A DNA stretch of 64,000 bases, from assembly GCF_010915705.1 (NCBI RefSeq), contig NZ_JAAIKE010000002.1, positions 558,001-622,000 of the forward strand. The letters run 5' to 3'. Below are positions 43,322 through 53,273 of the stretch, in pieces. The stretch's first letter is position 1. Every line of letters begins with the position of its first letter. The notes beneath the pieces were generated by a model that worked only from the letters and a program-made list of their open reading frames with translations, was not told the origin of the DNA and ran no database searches. The DNA comes from Pseudotabrizicola algicola (GTDB taxonomy: Bacteria; Pseudomonadota; Alphaproteobacteria; Rhodobacterales; Rhodobacteraceae). Made by a program: the position numbers and the translations under genes.

Positions 43322-45355
43322 TCAGATATCTTTGGTCAGACGCAGGGCATCATAGATTGCGGCGTGGGTATTGCGCGACGCCACGGCATCACCGATTCGA
43401 TAAAGCGCAAAGCCGGGCGGACCATCGCCTTTCGGCTGCGGCAGGCCTTTAATCAGGGCGTCATAGTCCAGCGCACCCTTGTTTTGTGACAGAGGCTTCA
43501 GCGCGAAATAGAGGTCTGCCAAAGGCTGCGTGCCATGATTGACGACAACCTGATCGACATGGCGTTCCTTGGTAACGTCCATGTAGTCTGAACCGATCAC
43601 AGCGCGCAGCAGGTTCCCGTCGCGCGCGACCCCGCGCAGGCGATAGGTTACGGTGAAGGTCACCGGCTTGTCCTGGAGCGCCCGCATATAGGGAACAAGG
43701 TTCATTCCCATGACTTCGGGGGCGAAACTGCGGTCGGGCGTCATCACCTCGACGGCGGCACCTGCCTCTGCCAACCGCTGTGCAGCCTGCAGGGCGGTGT
43801 GATCGCCGGCGTCGTCATAAAGCAGCACGTTGGAACCTGACTTCACATCGCCCGAGAGGATATCCCAAGCCGTGACCGTCAGATCATTGCCATATTCCAG
43901 CGCAGCCGTTTCAGGCATGCCTCCGGTTGCTATGATCACGACATCCGGCGACAGGCCGAGCACGTCTTCAGCTTCCGCATAGGTATTGAAATGAAAGGCG
44001 ACACCGCGCGCGGCGCATTGTGCCATGCGCCAGTCGATGATGCCGATCATCTCTGCCCGTCGCTTGGTCTGCGCGGTCAGACGCACCTGCCCGCCGGGCT
44101 GATCGGCAGCTTCGAAAACGGTGACCTGATGACCGCGCTCGGCAGCCACCCGCGCGGCCTCCAAACCTGCAGGTCCGGCACCGACGATCACCACGCGCTT
44201 TTGCTCGGTCGCAGGGGAAATGCTGTGCGGCATGGTTTCTTCACGACCCGTCGCAGGGTTGTGGATGCAAAGGGCCATGCCGCCTTGATAAATCCGGTCA
44301 AGGCAATACGTCGCGCCAACGCAGGGGCGGATATCCTCCTCGCGACCTTCGGCGATTTTACGCACGATATGCGGGTCGGCCATATGCGCCCGCGTCATCC
44401 CCACCATGTCAAGTTGGCCCGACTGCACAGCATAGCGTGCGGTCGCCACATCGGGAATGCGCGCCGCATGAAAGGTGGGCAGCCCCACTTCAGCGCGGAC
44501 GCGGCCCGCAAAATCCAGATGCGGGGCAGAGCGCATGCCCTGAATCGGAATGACATCGGTCATCGCGGGGTCGGTATGGATGCGCCCTTTGATAATGTTC
44601 AGGAAATCCACAAGGCCCGAGTCGCGGAACATCTTGCCGATGGCAATGCCTTCGTCGGCATCGATCCCGCCTTGCACGCCCTCATCGGCCGTATAGCGGA
44701 CGCCCAGCAAAAACCGCTCTCCCACCCGCTTGCGGCAGGCAGACAGAACTTCCATCGCAAAGCGCGCACGGTTCTCGAGACTGCCACCATAAGGCGCATC
44801 AAGGCCGTTGGTGAGCGGCGAGAGAAATTGATCCATCAGATGGCCGTAGCACTCGAATTCCACCCCATCGAGGCCAGCAGCCTGCATCCGTTCGGCAGCA
44901 TCGGCATAGTCGCGGATGATACGGTCAATGTCCCAATCTTCCGCGATCTTGGGAAAGGCGCGGTGAGCGGGCTCTCGCGATGGCCCGGCAGCAACCACCG
45001 GAAGCCAATCCCCCTTGTCCCATCGGGTGCGGCGACCAAGGTGTGTAAGCTGGATCATCACCGCGGCGCCCGCTTCGTGACAATCGTCGCTCAGCCGCTT
45101 GAGCCACGGCACAACCTCGTCCTTATAGGCAAGGATATTGTTGAACACAGGGGGGCTGTCCTTGGACACAGCCGCCGATCCAGCCGTCATGGTCAGTGCC
45201 ACTCCGGCCTTGGCACGCTCCAGATGATAGAGCCGATACCGGTCTTTCGGCATCCCGTCTTCGGGATAGGCCGGTTCGTGACTCGTGGTCATAATCCGGT
45301 TGCGCAAGGTCAGATGCTTGAGCTTATAGGGCGTCAACAGGGGGTCATTCGACAT
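43322..45355 (-). CDS. TMADH/DgcA/StcD-like flavin oxidoreductase
   Basis: A 677-residue two-part flavoprotein. Residues 1-370 form an old-yellow-enzyme FMN barrel; residues about 375-677 form an FAD/NAD-like domain starting VVIVGAGPAGLEAARVA. Between them PCVGATYCLDRIY and MALCIHNPATG carry three cysteines where trimethylamine dehydrogenase has four cluster ligands. The family includes enzymes that demethylate dimethylglycine or N-methylproline. The start is ATG 45355; ATG 45358 is adjacent. It is divergent from the molybdenum hydroxylase operon. Confidence 0.85.
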   Translation of the reverse strand: MSNDPLLTPYKLKHLTLRNRIMTTSHEPAYPEDGMPKDRYRLYHLERAKAGVALTMTAGSAAVSKDSPPVFNNILAYKDEVVPWLKRLSDDCHEAGAAVMIQLTHLGRRTRWDKGDWLPVVAAGPSREPAHRAFPKIAEDWDIDRIIRDYADAAERMQAAGLDGVEFECYGHLMDQFLSPLTNGLDAPYGGSLENRARFAMEVLSACRKRVGERFLLGVRYTADEGVQGGIDADEGIAIGKMFRDSGLVDFLNIIKGRIHTDPAMTDVIPIQGMRSAPHLDFAGRVRAEVGLPTFHAARIPDVATARYAVQSGQLDMVGMTRAHMADPHIVRKIAEGREEDIRPCVGATYCLDRIYQGGMALCIHNPATGREETMPHSISPATEQKRVVIVGAGPAGLEAARVAAERGHQVTVFEAADQPGGQVRLTAQTKRRAEMIGIIDWRMAQCAARGVAFHFNTYAEAEDVLGLSPDVVIIATGGMPETAALEYGNDLTVTAWDILSGDVKSGSNVLLYDDAGDHTALQAAQRLAEAGAAVEVMTPDRSFAPEVMGMNLVPYMRALQDKPVTFTVTYRLRGVARDGNLLRAVIGSDYMDVTKERHVDQVVVNHGTQPLADLYFALKPLSQNKGALDYDALIKGLPQPKGDGPPGFALYRIGDAVASRNTHAAIYDALRLTKDI

Positions 45356-45385
45356 CAAGCACCTCGCGCATTCAGGTCTAGCCTA

Positions 45386-45412
45386 GGTTCAGCGCCAAAG
45401 CCGCGCTGAACC
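45386..45412. promoter_or_regulatory. perfect inverted repeat in the divergent promoter region
   Basis: GGTTCAGCGC (45386-45395) and GCGCTGAACC (45403-45412) are exact reverse complements with a 7-bp spacer. The element is 31 bp upstream of the flavoprotein start and 99 bp upstream of the hydroxylase operon. It may be a shared operator or a leader hairpin. No regulator gene is adjacent. Confidence 0.6.
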
Positions 45413-45510
45413 GAAAACGACCGATGGAGGTCTGATCCGGCCTTCGCAGCGCCGTTGACAGCGCGCCCCCTGCGGTCGCACTCTGCCCTCGGGTTGCAGC
45501 GGGGAAAGAC

Positions 45511-46338
45511 ATGGGCGGCTATGCGCAGCCACAGACACTGAGCGAAGCTCTCGGCTTGATCGCACAATCGCCGCGCAAAATTCTGGCAGGCGGCACAGAC
45601 CTTTACCCCGGCGCGGGCACGTCGCTTCAGGGTGATTTGCTGGACATCACGGCGATTTCCGCGCTGAGCGGGATTTCACAGGATCGCGACATCCGTATCG
45701 GCGCGTGCACAACATGGACCGCAATAGCCGAGGCCGATCTGCCGCCTGCGCTGCACTGTCTGCAACAGGCCGCACGACAGGTCGGCGGACGGCAAGTGCA
45801 AAACGCGGGAACAATCGGCGGCAACCTGTGCAACGCTTCACCGGCGGCAGACGGGGTGCCCCCTTTGCTCGCCCTTGACGCCGAGGTGGAACTGGCAGGC
45901 CCGCACCAGACCCGCCGTCTGCCCTTGTCGCGCTTTCTTGTCGGGCCACGCCAGACCCTGCGCAAGCCTGATGAGGTGTTGACGGCGATCATCCTTCCCG
46001 CCGGCTCTGCCCAAGGGCGGTCAAGTTTTGTCAAACTGGGTGCAAGGGCGTATCTGGTCATTTCCATCGCGATGGTTGCCGCTAGACTAGAACTTGCCAA
46101 TCGCCAAATCAGCGCTGCCGCCATCGCGGTCGGGGCCTGCTCGGGCGTTGCGCAGCGTCTTGCCGCAGTCGAACGGGCGCTTCTCGGCGCAGAGGCGGCG
46201 TCGGCGGCAGAGTTGGTGCGCACGGCGGATGTTGCGGCGGCACTTTCCCCGATCGACGATATACGGGCAACCGCCGGTTACCGTGTGGCAGCGGCGACGG
46301 AACTTGTGCGGCGCGCGGTGCAAGAGGCTTTGGCATGA
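45511..46338 (+). CDS. molybdenum hydroxylase FAD subunit (CoxM/XdhB-like)
   Basis: A 275-residue FAD-binding subunit of the xanthine-dehydrogenase family. FAD contacts are AGGTDLYPG (about 28-36) and [17 protein letters not shown] (about 108-124). The last 100 residues are the CO-dehydrogenase-type C-terminal domain. A GGGGAAAG ribosome binding site precedes the ATG. It is joined by a 4-bp overlap to the gene for the iron-sulfur/molybdenum subunit and begins the thirteen-gene catabolic operon. Confidence 0.92.
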   Translation: MGGYAQPQTLSEALGLIAQSPRKILAGGTDLYPGAGTSLQGDLLDITAISALSGISQDRDIRIGACTTWTAIAEADLPPALHCLQQAARQVGGRQVQNAGTIGGNLCNASPAADGVPPLLALDAEVELAGPHQTRRLPLSRFLVGPRQTLRKPDEVLTAIILPAGSAQGRSSFVKLGARAYLVISIAMVAARLELANRQISAAAIAVGACSGVAQRLAAVERALLGAEAASAAELVRTADVAAALSPIDDIRATAGYRVAAATELVRRAVQEALA

Positions 46339-48992
46339 TCAGCTTCACGCTCAACGGCCAAAGTGTCACCAGCACCGCCGCCCCCGGCACGCGCCTGACC
46401 GAAGTTCTGCGCGAATATCTGGGGACAAAGGGCACCAAGGTCGGGTGTGATGCAGGCGATTGCGGGGCCTGCACAGTCTTGGTGAATGGCGCGCAGGTTT
46501 GCGCCTGTCTGGTTCCGGCGGCGCGGGTGTCTGGCGCGCATGTGGAAACGGTCGAGTCGCAAGCGGCTGATCTCGACAGGCTGCGCACCGCCTTTTTGCG
46601 CCACGGCGCAGCACAATGCGGCATCTGCACGCCAGGTATGTTGATGGCGGGGGTTGATCTGTTGCGCCGCACCTCCGCCCCGACAGCGGCTCAGGTAGAG
46701 CAAGCCCTTGGCGGTATTCTGTGCCGCTGCACGGGCTATCGCAAGATCATCGCCGCGATCCTTGATTCTGCTAACATAGAGCCTGTTTTCGGGTCGGTTG
46801 GCGTGTCTGTGCCACGGCTGGACGGGGCGGCAAAAGTGCACGGGGACAGTTTCGGCGCGGATGAGGCCCCCGCGGATGCGCTCATGGTGGTTGCCGTGCG
46901 GTCTCCTCATGCGCATGCGGAGTTCCGTTTTGGCGATCTGGCTGGCTTTGGCAAAACGCCGGGTGTCGCGGCGGTCTTCACCGCCGAAGATATTCCCGGC
47001 CGCAATGCCTTTGGCGTGATCCCCGCTTTCGCAGATCAACCCGCCATCGCCCAAAGCCCGGCGCGATTTCGCGGTGAATGTGTGGCCCTCGTTGCTTACG
47101 AGCCCTGGGCAACACCGGATCTGAGCGGTTTTCCAATCGTCTGGACACCCCTGCCCGCCCTTACAACGCCAGCACAGGCCGAGACGAACGGCGCGGCGCT
47201 TGTGCATCCTGATCGCCCGAATAACCGGTTGATCGAAGGCCGCGTCTGTAAGGGCGATGCGCCTGCGGCGCTTGCCGGGTCTGCACATGTTGTCAGCGGC
47301 ACAATGCAGACCGGCTTTGTGGAACATGCCTATATAGAGCCCGAAGCCGGCGCCGCCTGGATGGAAGGCGATGTTCTGACTATCCGCGCCTGCACCCAGG
47401 CCCCGGTGATGGACAGGGATGACACCGCCTTGGTTCTGGGGCTGCCGCAAGACCGCGTGCGGATCATCCCCTCTGCTGTTGGGGGCGGATTTGGCTCCAA
47501 ACTCGACCTCAGCCTGCAGCCCTTGATCGGGTTGGTCACACTCAAGACCGGGCGGTCATGCCGGATGATTTATTCCCGGCAAGAAAGCATGGTTTCGACG
47601 ACCAAACGCCATCCGTCGGAAATGCAGGGCAGCATCGGCTGCGATGCCAGTGGACGGCTTACCGGCATGGTCTTTGAAGGCCGCTTTGATACGGGCGCCT
47701 ATGCCAGTTGGGGGCCAACGGTTGCCAATCGGGTGCCAGTGCATGTGACCGGACCTTACCGCACACCGCATGTCATGGCACGCGCCCGCGCCATCCACAC
47801 CCACGGGCCGGTATCGGGAGCATTTCGCGGCTTCGGGGTGCCGCAGGCCGCATTGTGGCAGGAGACGCTGTTTGACCCGCTGGCAGAGCAGGCAGGGCTG
47901 GACAGGCTGGAGTTTCGCATTCTGAACGCGCTGCGCGATGGCGATGAAACGGCGACCGGACAGCTTGTCAATTCGGCAGGTATTCATGCCTGCCTGACAG
48001 CGCTGCGCCCCCACTGGCAGCGCGCCTTGGCAGAGACGGGTCGAGGGCGCGGCGTCGGGGTGGCGTCCTGCTGGTATGGCTGCGGGAATACGGCGCTTCC
48101 GAACCCGTCGACGATCCGCATCGGTCTTTCGCCGCAGGGCCGTGTTTTCCTTCATCAGGGTGCGACCGATATCGGTCAGGGGTCCAATACCGTGATTGCC
48201 CAGATCGCAGCGGAGGCGGTGGGTCTGCCGTTAACCCAGTTCACCCTCATCGGTCCCGATACAGCCCTGACGCCCGACGCAGGCAAAACTTCTGCCAGCC
48301 GGCAGACCTACGTGACGGGTCGCGCCGCAAAGGCTGCCGGAGAATCATTGCGGCAGCAGATCTTGCGACTGGCGAATGCCGGAGAGGGCGCGAGTTTGTC
48401 GGTGATCGGGGCAAACCTGCACATTGCCGAGGGGCAAGACCGGCGCTTGCTCGATCTGGCAAGCCTGCCTGTGGATCGGCATGGCTATGTCCTGTGCGCC
48501 GAAGAAACCTATGATCCGCCCACATCGGCGCTGGATGAAAACGGCCAGGGCGCGCCCTATGCGGTTTACGGCTATGGTGCGCAGATGGTGGAGCTGGAGG
48601 TCGATGCTGCGCTTGGCACGATCCGACTGCTGAAGATCACGGCGGCGCATGATGTGGGTCGCGCGATCAACCCGCAGCTTGCCACAGGGCAGATAGAGGG
48701 CGGAGTCGCGCAAGGCATCGGGCTTGCACTGATGGAAGAATATCTGCCGGGCCGCACGGAAAATCTGCACGATTATCTGATCCCGACAATCGGTGACGTG
48801 CCCCCGATCGAAAGCCTGTTGATAGAGGTGCCCGACCCTGAAGGCCCCTATGGTGCGAAAGGTCTGGGTGAACATGTGCTGATCCCCACCGCGCCTGCGA
48901 TCTTGAACGCAATCCGCCATGCAACGGGCATACGGTTGGCACAGGTGCCTGCCTTGCCGCATCGCGTGCTTGCGGCACTCAGGGGGGCATGA
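46335..48992 (+). CDS. molybdenum hydroxylase, fused [2Fe-2S] and molybdopterin subunits
   Basis: An 885-residue fusion. Residues 1-155 are the two-cluster iron-sulfur subunit: [16 protein letters not shown] for the plant-type cluster, and CGICTPGM with CRCTGYRK for the second. From about 155 on is the molybdopterin domain: [22 protein letters not shown] and, near the C-terminus, [16 protein letters not shown] with the expected catalytic glutamate. Such enzymes add oxygen from water to a ring carbon next to nitrogen or to an aldehyde. Location beside a hydroxynicotinate-reductase-like gene favours an N-heterocycle as substrate. Confidence 0.9.
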   Translation: MISFTLNGQSVTSTAAPGTRLTEVLREYLGTKGTKVGCDAGDCGACTVLVNGAQVCACLVPAARVSGAHVETVESQAADLDRLRTAFLRHGAAQCGICTPGMLMAGVDLLRRTSAPTAAQVEQALGGILCRCTGYRKIIAAILDSANIEPVFGSVGVSVPRLDGAAKVHGDSFGADEAPADALMVVAVRSPHAHAEFRFGDLAGFGKTPGVAAVFTAEDIPGRNAFGVIPAFADQPAIAQSPARFRGECVALVAYEPWATPDLSGFPIVWTPLPALTTPAQAETNGAALVHPDRPNNRLIEGRVCKGDAPAALAGSAHVVSGTMQTGFVEHAYIEPEAGAAWMEGDVLTIRACTQAPVMDRDDTALVLGLPQDRVRIIPSAVGGGFGSKLDLSLQPLIGLVTLKTGRSCRMIYSRQESMVSTTKRHPSEMQGSIGCDASGRLTGMVFEGRFDTGAYASWGPTVANRVPVHVTGPYRTPHVMARARAIHTHGPVSGAFRGFGVPQAALWQETLFDPLAEQAGLDRLEFRILNALRDGDETATGQLVNSAGIHACLTALRPHWQRALAETGRGRGVGVASCWYGCGNTALPNPSTIRIGLSPQGRVFLHQGATDIGQGSNTVIAQIAAEAVGLPLTQFTLIGPDTALTPDAGKTSASRQTYVTGRAAKAAGESLRQQILRLANAGEGASLSVIGANLHIAEGQDRRLLDLASLPVDRHGYVLCAEETYDPPTSALDENGQGAPYAVYGYGAQMVELEVDAALGTIRLLKITAAHDVGRAINPQLATGQIEGGVAQGIGLALMEEYLPGRTENLHDYLIPTIGDVPPIESLLIEVPDPEGPYGAKGLGEHVLIPTAPAILNAIRHATGIRLAQVPALPHRVLAALRGA

Positions 48993-50437
48993 TGGCCGAC
49001 CAGAATATTGAGAAGATTCGCTGCGATGCCTGCCCGGTGATGTGCTACATCGCACCGGGCCAGACGGGTGCCTGCGACCGCTATGCAAATGTCGATGGCC
49101 GCATCCTGCGCACTGATCCGGTGGTGCTTTTGTCACGAACGGTCGAGACAGGGGGGCGCATCGTGCCCTTTGCCACCCGCGACTGGCAGGGAGAACCCTT
49201 TCCCGCCGACAGCTTTGTAACGGGAATAGGGTCAGGCACGACATATCCCGACTACAAGCCTGCACCGTTCATCGTCTCCTCCAGCATCGAAGGGGCCGAC
49301 ATGGTCACCGTGGTGACAGAGGCAATCTTTTCCTATTGCGGGGTCAAGGTGAAGATCGACACCGACCGGCATCTGGGGCCCGAAGGCGCCATCGTGCGGG
49401 CGGACGGCGAAGCGGTAGGCCATATCACCACCGCCGAATATGGCAGCCAGATGCTGTCCCTCGGCGGGGTGCAGCACCTGACAGGCGGCAGCAAGGCCGA
49501 GGGGCGGATCACCTGTGCCGCCCTTCTTGCCCTTTGCAATGGCAAGGCGGTAGCGTTGACAATTGACGGAGGCTCAAGCGTGACCGTGCAGGCGGGTCAG
49601 CCCCCCATCGTCGATGGCAGACCGGAAAGACGGATGCGCGTAGGCTGCGGGTCGGCCACAATCGGCATGTTTGCAAGCCAATGGGTGGGCCTTGTGGATG
49701 AGGTGGTGGTGGTCGATGACCACATCACCGGAGTTGTCAGCGAACATCAGGCCGGAAAGGTGCTGGGCTGGCAGCCGACAGGCATCCGGATCAAAGGCCA
49801 TCGGTCCACACCGGGCCGCTATTTCCGCGTCTCCGAACCCGGGCTTGGCTGGGGTGGAACCAAGCTCAGCGATCCGCTGGACATTTTGGCCCCGTGGGAG
49901 GCCAAGCGCGGCGCCAGACCGGGCTTGCGCCTGCTTATGGTGTCTACGACCGGTGAGGAATATGCCTATTACGAGCTTGATGAGAGCCTGACACCCCAAA
50001 AGCAGCCGTTGCCAGAGGCGCTGCGGGCGACAGTCGCCATGATCGACGAAAACTGCGAGCCCTCGCTTTGCACTGTGCTGTTCATCGGGGGTGCCGGAGG
50101 GTCTTTGCGGGCCGGGGTCACACAAAACCCGGTGCGGCTTACCCGGTCGGTGCAGGCCGGAGAGACCCGACTGACAAGCGGAGGGGCGGACTGTTATGTC
50201 TGGCCCGGCGGCGGCATCACCTTCATGGTGGATGTTACGCGCCTGCCTGCGGGTGCCTTTGGCTATGTGCCGACTCCCGCACTTGTCGCGCCGCTCGAAT
50301 TTACCCTGCCCCGTGCGGCGTATCTGGCGATGGGGGGGCATGAAGATGCCATACGCGATCTTGCACAGACCCGTCTTGAGGGAGGCGAATATCAGGTAGA
50401 GGCGCGTATCCAGCCGCCACCCGCGCGCGGTCCATGA
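48989..50437 (+). CDS. 6-hydroxynicotinate reductase-like iron-sulfur protein
   Basis: A 482-residue protein of the type annotated as 6-hydroxynicotinate reductase. Four N-terminal cysteines, C12, C15, C19 and C29, look like a [4Fe-4S] site. The rest is rich in Gly and has no standard flavin motif that I can point to. In Eubacterium barkeri the enzyme reduces 6-hydroxynicotinate to the 1,4,5,6-tetrahydro-6-oxo form. Here it lies between a ring hydroxylase and hydantoinase genes, so the same class of reaction fits. The exact substrate is inferred. Starts in an ATGA overlap. Confidence 0.72.
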   Translation: MMADQNIEKIRCDACPVMCYIAPGQTGACDRYANVDGRILRTDPVVLLSRTVETGGRIVPFATRDWQGEPFPADSFVTGIGSGTTYPDYKPAPFIVSSSIEGADMVTVVTEAIFSYCGVKVKIDTDRHLGPEGAIVRADGEAVGHITTAEYGSQMLSLGGVQHLTGGSKAEGRITCAALLALCNGKAVALTIDGGSSVTVQAGQPPIVDGRPERRMRVGCGSATIGMFASQWVGLVDEVVVVDDHITGVVSEHQAGKVLGWQPTGIRIKGHRSTPGRYFRVSEPGLGWGGTKLSDPLDILAPWEAKRGARPGLRLLMVSTTGEEYAYYELDESLTPQKQPLPEALRATVAMIDENCEPSLCTVLFIGGAGGSLRAGVTQNPVRLTRSVQAGETRLTSGGADCYVWPGGGITFMVDVTRLPAGAFGYVPTPALVAPLEFTLPRAAYLAMGGHEDAIRDLAQTRLEGGEYQVEARIQPPPARGP

Positions 50438-51270
50438 CCGGAGCCGTCATCGCCCGGCTGCCGGACGGTCGGCTTCACCTTCACCACGGCCCGATTGATC
50501 TTATCCTCCAGACCTGGGGCGATCCGATGGCGACTGCCGAGGCAGAGCGGCGCGCGTCAGCAAGATTCGGCTCTATTCTTGCGGAATTGGTGTCAGAGCT
50601 TCCCCTTCTGCGCCAAGAAGGCGGGCAGCCGACAGGCCATGTTGCGCGCAAGATGGCGGCAGCGACCAGACATTTTGCACCAAAGTTCATCACACCGATG
50701 GCGGCAGTGGCGGGCGCTGTGGCGGATGCGATCTGTGCAGAGGTCGCCATCGATGGCATCACGCGCGCCTATGTCAACAATGGCGGCGACATCGCCTTGC
50801 ACCTCGCGCCCGGTCACAGCCTGACTTGCGCCGTTGCGGTCGGATCAGATCTGCCGGCCCGCGTGACAGTGCGGGCCGAAGATGCGGTGCGCGGCATTGC
50901 CACATCCGGTTGGCGCGGACGAAGCTGGTCCCTGGGGATTGCCGATTCAGTGACTGTTCTTGCCAGAACAGCGGCAGAGGCGGACGCAGCGGCCACGATG
51001 ATTGCCAATGCTGTTGACCTGCCCGATCATCCGGGAATATTGCGCCAACCCGCGTCAGACCTGCAGGCCGAGAGTGATCTGGGGGCGCGGCTGGTGACTG
51101 TTTCCGTCTTCGGCCTGACGGCTGAAGACATTGCGCAGGCGCTTGACGCGGGCGAGATGGCGGCCGCAGACTTTCACCAGCGCGGACTTATTGAAGCCGC
51201 CGCGCTTTTCCTGCACCCTCAGACACGCACGCTTGGCCCGTTACGCTTGAAGGAACCTGCTTTTGACTGA
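50434..51270 (+). CDS. UPF0280 family protein (ApbE-like fold)
   Basis: A 278-residue UPF0280 protein. The segment AYVNNGGDIALHL (about 110-122) resembles the glycine motif of ApbE flavin transferases, and the family is thought to share that fold. Its biochemical role is not known. It is translationally coupled (ATGA) to the reductase-like gene and overlaps the DUF1185 gene by 8 bp, so it probably helps make or use the reductase, for example with a flavin cofactor. Confidence 0.75.
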   Translation: MTGAVIARLPDGRLHLHHGPIDLILQTWGDPMATAEAERRASARFGSILAELVSELPLLRQEGGQPTGHVARKMAAATRHFAPKFITPMAAVAGAVADAICAEVAIDGITRAYVNNGGDIALHLAPGHSLTCAVAVGSDLPARVTVRAEDAVRGIATSGWRGRSWSLGIADSVTVLARTAAEADAAATMIANAVDLPDHPGILRQPASDLQAESDLGARLVTVSVFGLTAEDIAQALDAGEMAAADFHQRGLIEAAALFLHPQTRTLGPLRLKEPAFD

Positions 51271-51844
51271 TTTCGTCCTGCGCAAGATCACCACCCAGAT
51301 AGAGGAAATCCTGCACGAAGGCGGCCCTGCCGCCACCCTTCCGGTGCTGCGCGGCGCGATCTATGCCATCTGCAGCAACCCCTATGCCGGGCGTTATGAA
51401 GAAAACCTGCTGCCTGCGATGGATGCGCTCAAACCCTTGGCCCTGATGCTGACCGATCGTCTGGTGGCAGCAATGGGCGGGCGCGACGGGATTGACGCCT
51501 ATGGCAAGGGGGCCATTGTGGGCGAAGCGGGCGAGGCGGAACATGGCGCTATCTGGCATGTGTCGGGGGGTTACGGGATGCGAGAGCGGCTGGGCGAATG
51601 CCGGGCTATCGTGCCTTCGGCGATGAAGGTCGGGGGGATGGGCAGCACGCTTGATATTCCGTTGGGCCATCTCAACGCGGCCTATGTGCGCTCACGCTTC
51701 GATGCGATCACTATCGCCTGCGAAGACGGGCCCCGCAGCGGTGAAGTTCTGTTCGCCTTGGCAATGGCGCGCGGGGGGCGGGTTCATTCCCGCATGGGCG
51801 GACTTGAGATTGGTCAGGTCAAGGGCGAGGACGGCTTGAGATGA
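51263..51844 (+). CDS. DUF1185 (amino acid synthesis family) protein
   Basis: A 193-residue protein of the DUF1185 family, named amino-acid synthesis protein in databases without a known reaction. It has YGKGAIVGEAGEAEHGA (about 79-95) and MGSTLDIPLGHLNAAYVRS, both conserved-looking and rich in Gly and acidic residues. The start is TTG 51263 after AAGGA. It recurs with hydantoinase and amide-transport genes, which is consistent with a step on a ring-opened intermediate. The function here is open. Confidence 0.75.
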   Translation: MTDFVLRKITTQIEEILHEGGPAATLPVLRGAIYAICSNPYAGRYEENLLPAMDALKPLALMLTDRLVAAMGGRDGIDAYGKGAIVGEAGEAEHGAIWHVSGGYGMRERLGECRAIVPSAMKVGGMGSTLDIPLGHLNAAYVRSRFDAITIACEDGPRSGEVLFALAMARGGRVHSRMGGLEIGQVKGEDGLR

Positions 51845-53187
51845 GGGCGCTTGCAGGGGCACTGACGCTCCTGCCAGGTGCGGCCTTTGCCTGCGCCCTG
51901 CCGCCTTCGGTAATCTTGACGCTGCCAACGGGGCATTACATCGCCGGAGCCGCGTTAACGGTTGCCTTAACAGCAATCATGGGGGCAATGGCGCGCACTC
52001 TGCCGCGGCTTGACGCGGTTCAGGTACTGGAGCGGCGAATCTGGGTGCCCCTTACCGTGTCATCCTACCTGTCGTTCCTGTGCTTTCTGGCGCTGGTTCT
52101 GGTGGGCCTGTTCGGGGCGCGCGACCCGATGCACAATCTGATGACCTTGGTATTCTGGACTGGCGTGTGGATAGCCCTGCCCCTTGCATCAATGGCGTTT
52201 GGCAATCTGTGGCGCCCCCTCAACCCCTGGACGGGTCCGGTGCGCATCGCCCGGACCCTGATAGGGCGCACAGGGGCGGTTGGCCTGCACCGCCTTGGTT
52301 ACTGGCCCGCTGTTCTCGGCTTTGCCGGGTTCACATGGTTTCAACTGATGTCGATGTCACCCGACGATCCGACGGTGCTGGCTTGGGTGGCCTTGGCGTA
52401 TTGGCTGGTCATTTTCGCTCTGGCTGTGGCCGAGGGCGAGGACTGGCTGGCACAGGGCGAGTTCCTGACGGTTCTGATGGGATATCTGGCCAAAGTCTCG
52501 CCTGTCTGGCTTGAAATCGACGGGGCGCGCGCCCGGCTGATGCGGGGCTGGCCCGGCGCGCAGGTGCTGCGCATGCCGCCGTTGTCGGTCTCGGCAATGG
52601 CTTTTGTAACGCTGGTTCTGTCCGCGCTGACGTTTGACGGGCTGATGGAAACCTTTTGGTGGCACGGTATCATCGGAGAGAACCCGCTGGAGCCGACGGG
52701 ACGATCGGCCGTGATCTGGGTCAACACTCTGGGGCTGCTATGCGTGTGGGCCTCGACCGTCACCGCGATCTGGGCGGTGATCCGACTGGGCCAGAGACTA
52801 GGTGGCCAAGAATTTGCGGCCGGGCCGGTGATGCTGTCATTTCTGGCCATCGCAGCAGGATACCATGCATCGCACTACCTGATCACCCTGTTGACGGCGG
52901 GGCAATATACGTTGGCAGCGCTGAATGATCCTTGGTTTCGCGGTGACGCTTATCTCGGCTTGCCGCCGTTTTATGTGTCTTTCGGCTTTCTGACCGATCA
53001 AACGATCATGCCCATGATATATGCCGCGCAATTTGGCGCCATCCTTGCGGCACATCTCCTCGCAGTGGTGTTGTCCTTGCGGATGGTGGGCCATCTGCGA
53101 GCCATCGCGCATGCACCGATGACCGTGTTGATGGTCGCCTACACCGTTTTGGGTCTTTGGCTGTTGTCTACGGCGCGGACAGGCTAA
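51841..53187 (+). CDS. multi-pass membrane protein of unknown function
   Basis: A 448-residue integral membrane protein with about eleven hydrophobic segments and no family motif I can name. Residues rich in Trp, Gly and Pro lie in the loops (FGNLWRPLNPWTGP; ETFWWHGIIGENPLEP). A His cluster, GYHASHYL, is in a late helix. The ATG overlaps the DUF1185 stop, so it belongs to the operon. It could be a second transporter or part of an electron-transfer route to the reductase; neither is supported by a motif. Confidence 0.65.
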   Translation: MRALAGALTLLPGAAFACALPPSVILTLPTGHYIAGAALTVALTAIMGAMARTLPRLDAVQVLERRIWVPLTVSSYLSFLCFLALVLVGLFGARDPMHNLMTLVFWTGVWIALPLASMAFGNLWRPLNPWTGPVRIARTLIGRTGAVGLHRLGYWPAVLGFAGFTWFQLMSMSPDDPTVLAWVALAYWLVIFALAVAEGEDWLAQGEFLTVLMGYLAKVSPVWLEIDGARARLMRGWPGAQVLRMPPLSVSAMAFVTLVLSALTFDGLMETFWWHGIIGENPLEPTGRSAVIWVNTLGLLCVWASTVTAIWAVIRLGQRLGGQEFAAGPVMLSFLAIAAGYHASHYLITLLTAGQYTLAALNDPWFRGDAYLGLPPFYVSFGFLTDQTIMPMIYAAQFGAILAAHLLAVVLSLRMVGHLRAIAHAPMTVLMVAYTVLGLWLLSTARTG

Positions 53188-53273
53188 GAAATTCGTGGAC
53201 AAATGGCTTGTCCCGGCGAAAGGTTTTTCCGAGGCCCCGCAAGAGGCGCCCCGCAACAGTGGAGATGTTGGAC
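53188..53273 (+). promoter_or_regulatory. gap before the binding-protein gene, with the RBS that fixes its start
   Basis: This 86-bp gap holds a small hairpin, GGACAA (53197-53202) with TTGTCC (53208-53213). GGAG at 53261-53264 lies 9 nt before ATG 53274 and directly against ATG 53265, so 53274 is the likely start. It is one of the few real gaps in the operon and may carry an internal promoter. Confidence 0.5.

Noticed and set aside
43991-45409. 472-codon open frame antisense to the TMADH-like gene
   Set aside because: No recognisable domain, and the opposite strand is a complete flavoprotein.
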